From: BRH-c32 sp041674625
GTDB taxonomy: Bacteria; Bacteroidota; Ignavibacteria; Ignavibacteriales; Melioribacteraceae
NCBI GenBank assembly: GCA_041674625.1
Contig: JBAYVI010000062.1
Span: 1 to 18,043 of the forward strand
Length of the DNA: 18,043 bases
Reading direction: 5' to 3'
Shown here: piece by piece, positions 15,581 to 18,043 of the stretch
Layout of the letters: every line of letters begins with the position of its first letter
How positions within the stretch are numbered: the first letter of the stretch is position 1
Notes under the pieces: generated by a model
Databases searched by the model: none
Seen by the model: the letters and a program-made list of their open reading frames with translations, nothing else
Told to the model about the DNA's origin: nothing
Translations under genes and position numbers: made by a program

Positions 15581-15913
15581 CTACCAGCTTAATTCTTTTT
15601 TAGTAACATTTACGAATACAAAACCATTTTCGATTTTTACTGGATAAGTCTTTAATCCTCTTCTATCGGGAGCTACATTACCTGTTGTAAGATCGAACTT
15701 CCATCCATGAAGTGGACAAACTACACCATGATCTTCAATAAACCCTTCATGAATCTTTCGCGCTTGCTGGTGAGGACATGTATTATTGAGAGCATAGACT
15801 TCTCCCTCGACAATAAAGATCGCAATCTCTTCATCATCCAGATAAACTCTCATCCCAACACCCTCTTTCAATTCCGAAATCTTACACGCTTTTATAAAAT
15901 TCTCAGTTTCCAT
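15581..15913 (-). CDS. Rieske [2Fe-2S] ferredoxin (NirD-like)
   Basis: A 110-residue soluble Rieske protein. The cluster is ligated by Cys46 and His48 (NTCPHQQA) and by Cys66 and His69 (VVCPLHGWKFD), the standard CxH...CxxH arrangement. The DLTTGNVAPDRRGLKTYPVK segment after it matches the small-subunit-like and dioxygenase-ferredoxin families. No nitrite reductase large subunit or oxygenase gene is nearby, so it is probably a general electron carrier of unknown partner. I prefer the ATG at 15913; the reading from a TTG at 15916 adds one residue. The next gene (queG) begins 8 bases after the stop, suggesting one transcript. It could pass electrons to QueG or another neighbour, but this is only a guess from gene order. 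Confidence 0.88.
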   Translation of the reverse strand: METENFIKACKISELKEGVGMRVYLDDEEIAIFIVEGEVYALNNTCPHQQARKIHEGFIEDHGVVCPLHGWKFDLTTGNVAPDRRGLKTYPVKIENGFVFVNVTKKELSW

Positions 15914-15974
15914 CAACTCTCTGTATAATTCTTATAAAAAAATATCTATTTACTTAATATTTGTATTAATAATA

Positions 15975-16823
15975 CTATTCAACTGAATCAATAACTTCAC
16001 CAAGTGTAAACCCTTTCTCAGTTTGTTTGATTGTTCCTATTGCTATATTTTCATCATGCTCAAAATAAATTTTCCATTCCTCCTCTACTGCATTTTTATA
16101 CAGAGCCTTCTTCTCTTCAATTGTCTTTATTGGTTGTATATCATAACCCATAACAAAAGGTAAATGTATATGTGAAGTAAAGGGAAGCAGATCACCACAA
16201 TAAACTAAAGTATTTGAGCTATCACTAATTTTTATCATCTGTTGAGCAATTGTATGCCCATCTATTAACATAAACTCAATTTCGTCATCGAAAGATTTTT
16301 CACCATCAATTAAATTTAACACCCCTTCTTCGTAAAGCGGCATAAATCTATTTAAATGAAAACTTCCACGATCTCGGTCTGATGGATTCAATGCCCATTC
16401 AAAATGTTTTTTCTGTACATGATATTTGGCATTAGAAAAAGCAGGTATCCATTTGTCATTTTCTAATTTCGTAGAACCCCCTGTATGATCGAAATGTAGA
16501 TGAGTCAATATTACATCTGTGATTTCATCTGGGGCAATATTTAATGACGATAAAGATTTTTCCAACATACCCGTTTCATTTTCATAATCGTAGATTTTTT
16601 TGAACTTTTCATCCCAACCTGTTCCTACACCTGTATCCACAAGGATTTTTTTTGAACCGCTTTCTAATAGTAGACAGCGTGCTGCGAGGACAGTTCTATT
16701 CTGCTCATCAGAGCTATTTGTGCGCTCCCAAAGTGGTTTTGGTATTATTCCGAACATTGCTCCGCCATCGAGCTTAAATGTGCCAGTATCAATTTTATGA
16801 AGTTTATATTTGCCTATTTGCAT
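15975..16823 (-). CDS. Metallo-beta-lactamase-fold hydrolase (YflN/lactonase-like)
   Basis: A 282-residue cytoplasmic metallo-hydrolase. The zinc motif THLHFDHTGG gives His108, His110, Asp112 and His113. Later ligands are the His in DGHTIAQQ, the Asp in VYCGDLLPFT, and the His in YFEHDENIA near the C-terminus. A stretch KYHVQKKHFEWALNPSDRDR, with a WALNPSDRDRxSF end, is typical of the MBL-fold group often annotated as YflN or quorum-quenching-lactonase-like. Substrate cannot be stated; lactones and thioesters are both possible. I choose the ATG at 16823 (MQIGKYKL) rather than the TTG at 16829. It is the first gene of the minus-strand redox group, 61 bases ahead of the Rieske gene, and diverges from the lipoprotein gene with 36 bases between their starts. 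Confidence 0.85.
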   Translation of the reverse strand: MQIGKYKLHKIDTGTFKLDGGAMFGIIPKPLWERTNSSDEQNRTVLAARCLLLESGSKKILVDTGVGTGWDEKFKKIYDYENETGMLEKSLSSLNIAPDEITDVILTHLHFDHTGGSTKLENDKWIPAFSNAKYHVQKKHFEWALNPSDRDRGSFHLNRFMPLYEEGVLNLIDGEKSFDDEIEFMLIDGHTIAQQMIKISDSSNTLVYCGDLLPFTSHIHLPFVMGYDIQPIKTIEEKKALYKNAVEEEWKIYFEHDENIAIGTIKQTEKGFTLGEVIDSVE

Positions 16824-16840
16824 AATCAATTTTACATTTG
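16809..16840 (+). promoter_or_regulatory. Possible Bacteroidota-type promoter of the lipoprotein gene
   Basis: TTTG (16809-16812) is followed after 20 bases by TACATTTG (16833-16840), matching the Bacteroidota -33 TTTG / -7 TAnnTTTG pattern. A second TAAATTTG at 16845-16852 fits the -7 element but not the spacing. The -33 part lies inside the start of the divergent MBL gene. In AT-rich DNA such matches are common, so this is tentative. Confidence 0.3.
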
Positions 16841-16859
16841 TGAATAAATTTGGTGAATT

Positions 16860-17720
16860 ATGAAACTCTTCCGTCTAACAAATCTAATATTATTTATTTT
16901 ACTAATCTACTCTTGTTCCACAATTGAGCAGAAACAAGTCCCGGATAAGCATACCGAACTCTCTGTGATGACCTTTAATATCCGTCTTGGTATAGTTGAT
17001 GATGGAATAAATAATTGGAATAATCGTAAGCCAATGGTTGCAGAAGTTATTAGCGAATACTTCCCTGATATTCTTTGTCTTCAAGAAGCATTCAAGTTTC
17101 AAATAGATGAAATTATTTCTTCACATCCGAACTATGCATTAATTGGTGTTGGAAGAGATGACGGAATAGATAAAGGCGAATATTCATGTATCCTTTATTC
17201 GAGGGACCGTTTCATTGTTGATTCAACCGGTAATTTTTGGCTTTCTGATACTCCTGAAACACCCGGTTCAATGACGTGGGGAAATCATTTCCCAAGAATT
17301 TGTACATGGGCAAAGTTTTTTGATAAATTTAATAATAAAGAATTTTTTGTATTTAATACTCACTTAGATCACGAAATCCAATTAGCTCGTGAAAATGGGG
17401 TGAAATTAATTCTAGAAAGAATGAGAAAAATTGCTCCCACTTCAACAATAATACTCACAGGAGATTTTAATAGTGATGAAAGAAATCCCGCTGTGCAATT
17501 AGTTCTTAATAATAATTTTACTGATTCATTTCGCTCACTTTACAAACTCTCCGATAGAGAAGGTACATTTAATGATTTTAAGGGAATTGATAATGAAGAG
17601 CGGATTGATTTTATATTTGTGAATAAGTTTTTTACACCAATTAAATCGGAGATAATTAGATACAACCGAAATGGACTTTATCCATCAGACCACTTCCCGG
17701 TAATAAGCAGATTTAAATAA
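16860..17720 (+). CDS. Endonuclease/exonuclease/phosphatase-family lipoprotein
   Basis: A 286-residue secreted protein of the DNase I-like EEP fold. Residues 1-18 are a hydrophobic signal peptide ending in LIYSC, so Cys19 would be lipidated; Tyr at -2 of the lipobox is atypical but tolerated. Catalytic blocks follow the family order: Asn40 in MTFNIR, Glu76 in LCLQEAF, THLDH in the middle, TGDFNSD, then ERIDFIF and the final SDHFPV His. The fold serves phosphodiesterases acting on DNA, inositol phosphates, sphingomyelin or nucleotides; substrate is not clear. GSMTWGNHFPRICTWAKF resembles bacterial extracellular relatives. It likely sits on the outer membrane or periplasmic face after processing by Lsp and Lnt. 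The start lies only 36 bases from the divergent MBL start. Confidence 0.88.
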   Translation: MKLFRLTNLILFILLIYSCSTIEQKQVPDKHTELSVMTFNIRLGIVDDGINNWNNRKPMVAEVISEYFPDILCLQEAFKFQIDEIISSHPNYALIGVGRDDGIDKGEYSCILYSRDRFIVDSTGNFWLSDTPETPGSMTWGNHFPRICTWAKFFDKFNNKEFFVFNTHLDHEIQLARENGVKLILERMRKIAPTSTIILTGDFNSDERNPAVQLVLNNNFTDSFRSLYKLSDREGTFNDFKGIDNEERIDFIFVNKFFTPIKSEIIRYNRNGLYPSDHFPVISRFK

Positions 17721-17807
17721 ATGATTTGATAATATGATATTAGTAATTATCCATAGAAAAAGGCTTATGAAATTACTTTTCCTATGATGTCCTAAATGTA
17801 TATTATA

Positions 17808-17835
17808 AAAATGGCTGCTCATCGGCAGCCATTTT
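17808..17835. terminator. Bidirectional terminator between the lipoprotein and ferredoxin genes
   Basis: A perfect 11-bp stem (17808-17818 with 17825-17835; arm AAAATGGCTGC) with a 6-base loop lies between two convergent genes. T-rich tracts follow on both strands, CATTTTTAATT-like on plus and ATTTTTATAATATA-like on minus. It is 10 bases past the ferredoxin stop and about 90 past the lipoprotein stop, so it most probably serves the ferredoxin gene first and the lipoprotein gene as well. Confidence 0.85.
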
Positions 17836-17844
17836 CATTTTTAA

Positions 17845-18043
17845 TTATCTTCCTAAACTATCAAGATGATCTTTTCTCTTTAATAGAGTTTCTTCATCTT
17901 CGACATGATTTGGGTCTGGGACACAGCAATCAACAGGACATACAGCGGCACATTGTGGCTCGTCGTGGAATCCTTTGCATTCTGTACATTTATCTGGTAC
18001 TATATAAAAGTAATCAGATGAATAAAATCCGGTATTTCCGGCT
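17845..18043 (-). CDS. 4Fe-4S dicluster ferredoxin, YfhL-type, C-terminal part
   Basis: The 65 C-terminal residues of a small ferredoxin whose 5' part lies beyond the window. The visible cluster motif is CTECKGFHDEPQCAAVCP, with CxxC followed after eight residues by CxxxCP; this wide CxxC-x8-CxxxC spacing is the second cluster of YfhL-like ferredoxins. The tail NHVEDEETLLKRKDHL matches the same family's C-terminal helix. The first cluster, and therefore the start, cannot be seen. Reading continues open to the edge in one frame. It carries electrons in the cytoplasm; no redox partner is next to it in the window, apart from the Rieske/QueG group 2 kb away. A DCC pair at PVDCC is a small oddity. 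Confidence 0.88.
   Translation of the reverse strand, partial: AGNTGFYSSDYFYIVPDKCTECKGFHDEPQCAAVCPVDCCVPDPNHVEDEETLLKRKDHLDSLGR

Noticed and set aside
15975..16823. MBL protein as a true beta-lactamase or a confirmed AHL lactonase
   Set aside because: There is no export signal, and the motif set fits many MBL hydrolases, so a specific substrate cannot be assigned.

Overview
The window is an AT-rich bacterial chromosome segment with no phage, transposon, CRISPR or tRNA/rRNA content that I can see. Apolipoprotein N-acyltransferase (Lnt), a lipobox-bearing lipoprotein, MEP-pathway IspF and queuosine synthesis (QueG) point to a diderm, Gram-negative-type bacterium. The Lys/Ile/Asn-rich proteins, a DUF6249-like small membrane protein beside an ECF sigma factor, the style of the dCache/PAS/GAF sensor kinase and the tight, overlapping gene packing suggest the Bacteroidota/Ignavibacteriota (Ignavibacteria-like) group. 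That placement is inference from gene style, not from a marker gene.

Layout, left to right. (1) 1-616, minus: 5' part of galE, cut by the window edge. (2) 701-1834, plus: a multi-pass DUF1624/HGSNAT-like acyltransferase, divergent from galE and convergently overlapping the next gene by 14 bp. (3) 1821-9311, minus: a ten-gene run read leftwards from an ECF sigma factor: sigma, anti-sigma, era, EamA transporter, acyP, ispF, dedA, lnt, ltaE, 4HBT thioesterase. Nearly every junction overlaps or is within about 10 bp; the only real gap is anti-sigma/era. (4) 9312-9426: a compact divergent control region with a 30-bp palindrome and two near-identical ECF-type promoter candidates (TGTAAC, 16-17 bp spacer, TAGTCAAA), one per direction. 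(5) 9427-9777, plus: DUF6249-like small membrane protein, closed by a good intrinsic terminator. (6) 9876-13339, minus: a large sensor histidine kinase followed by a lone receiver-domain protein. (7) 13555-16823, minus: MBL hydrolase, Rieske [2Fe-2S] protein, queG and trxB, a redox-flavoured group ending in a strong terminator. (8) 16860-17720, plus: an endonuclease/exonuclease/phosphatase-family lipoprotein. (9) 17845-18043, minus: C-terminal part of a YfhL-type 4Fe-4S ferredoxin, with a shared bidirectional terminator between it and the lipoprotein gene.

How it fits together: the most coherent story is the sigma/anti-sigma pair. Its promoter candidates face both ways, so the same sigma could drive its own operon, including Lnt, DedA, IspF and Era (envelope maturation, isoprenoid supply, ribosome assembly), and the divergent small membrane protein. 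The sigma promoter lies so close to the start codon that its mRNA would be nearly leaderless. Most other genes are recognisable housekeeping families. I did not find a clearly new multi-gene defence or metabolic system; the ECF circuit is the item most worth testing. No gene-free stretch exceeds 300 bp; the longest (13340-13554) holds the trxB terminator, an AT-only hairpin and presumably the kinase promoter.
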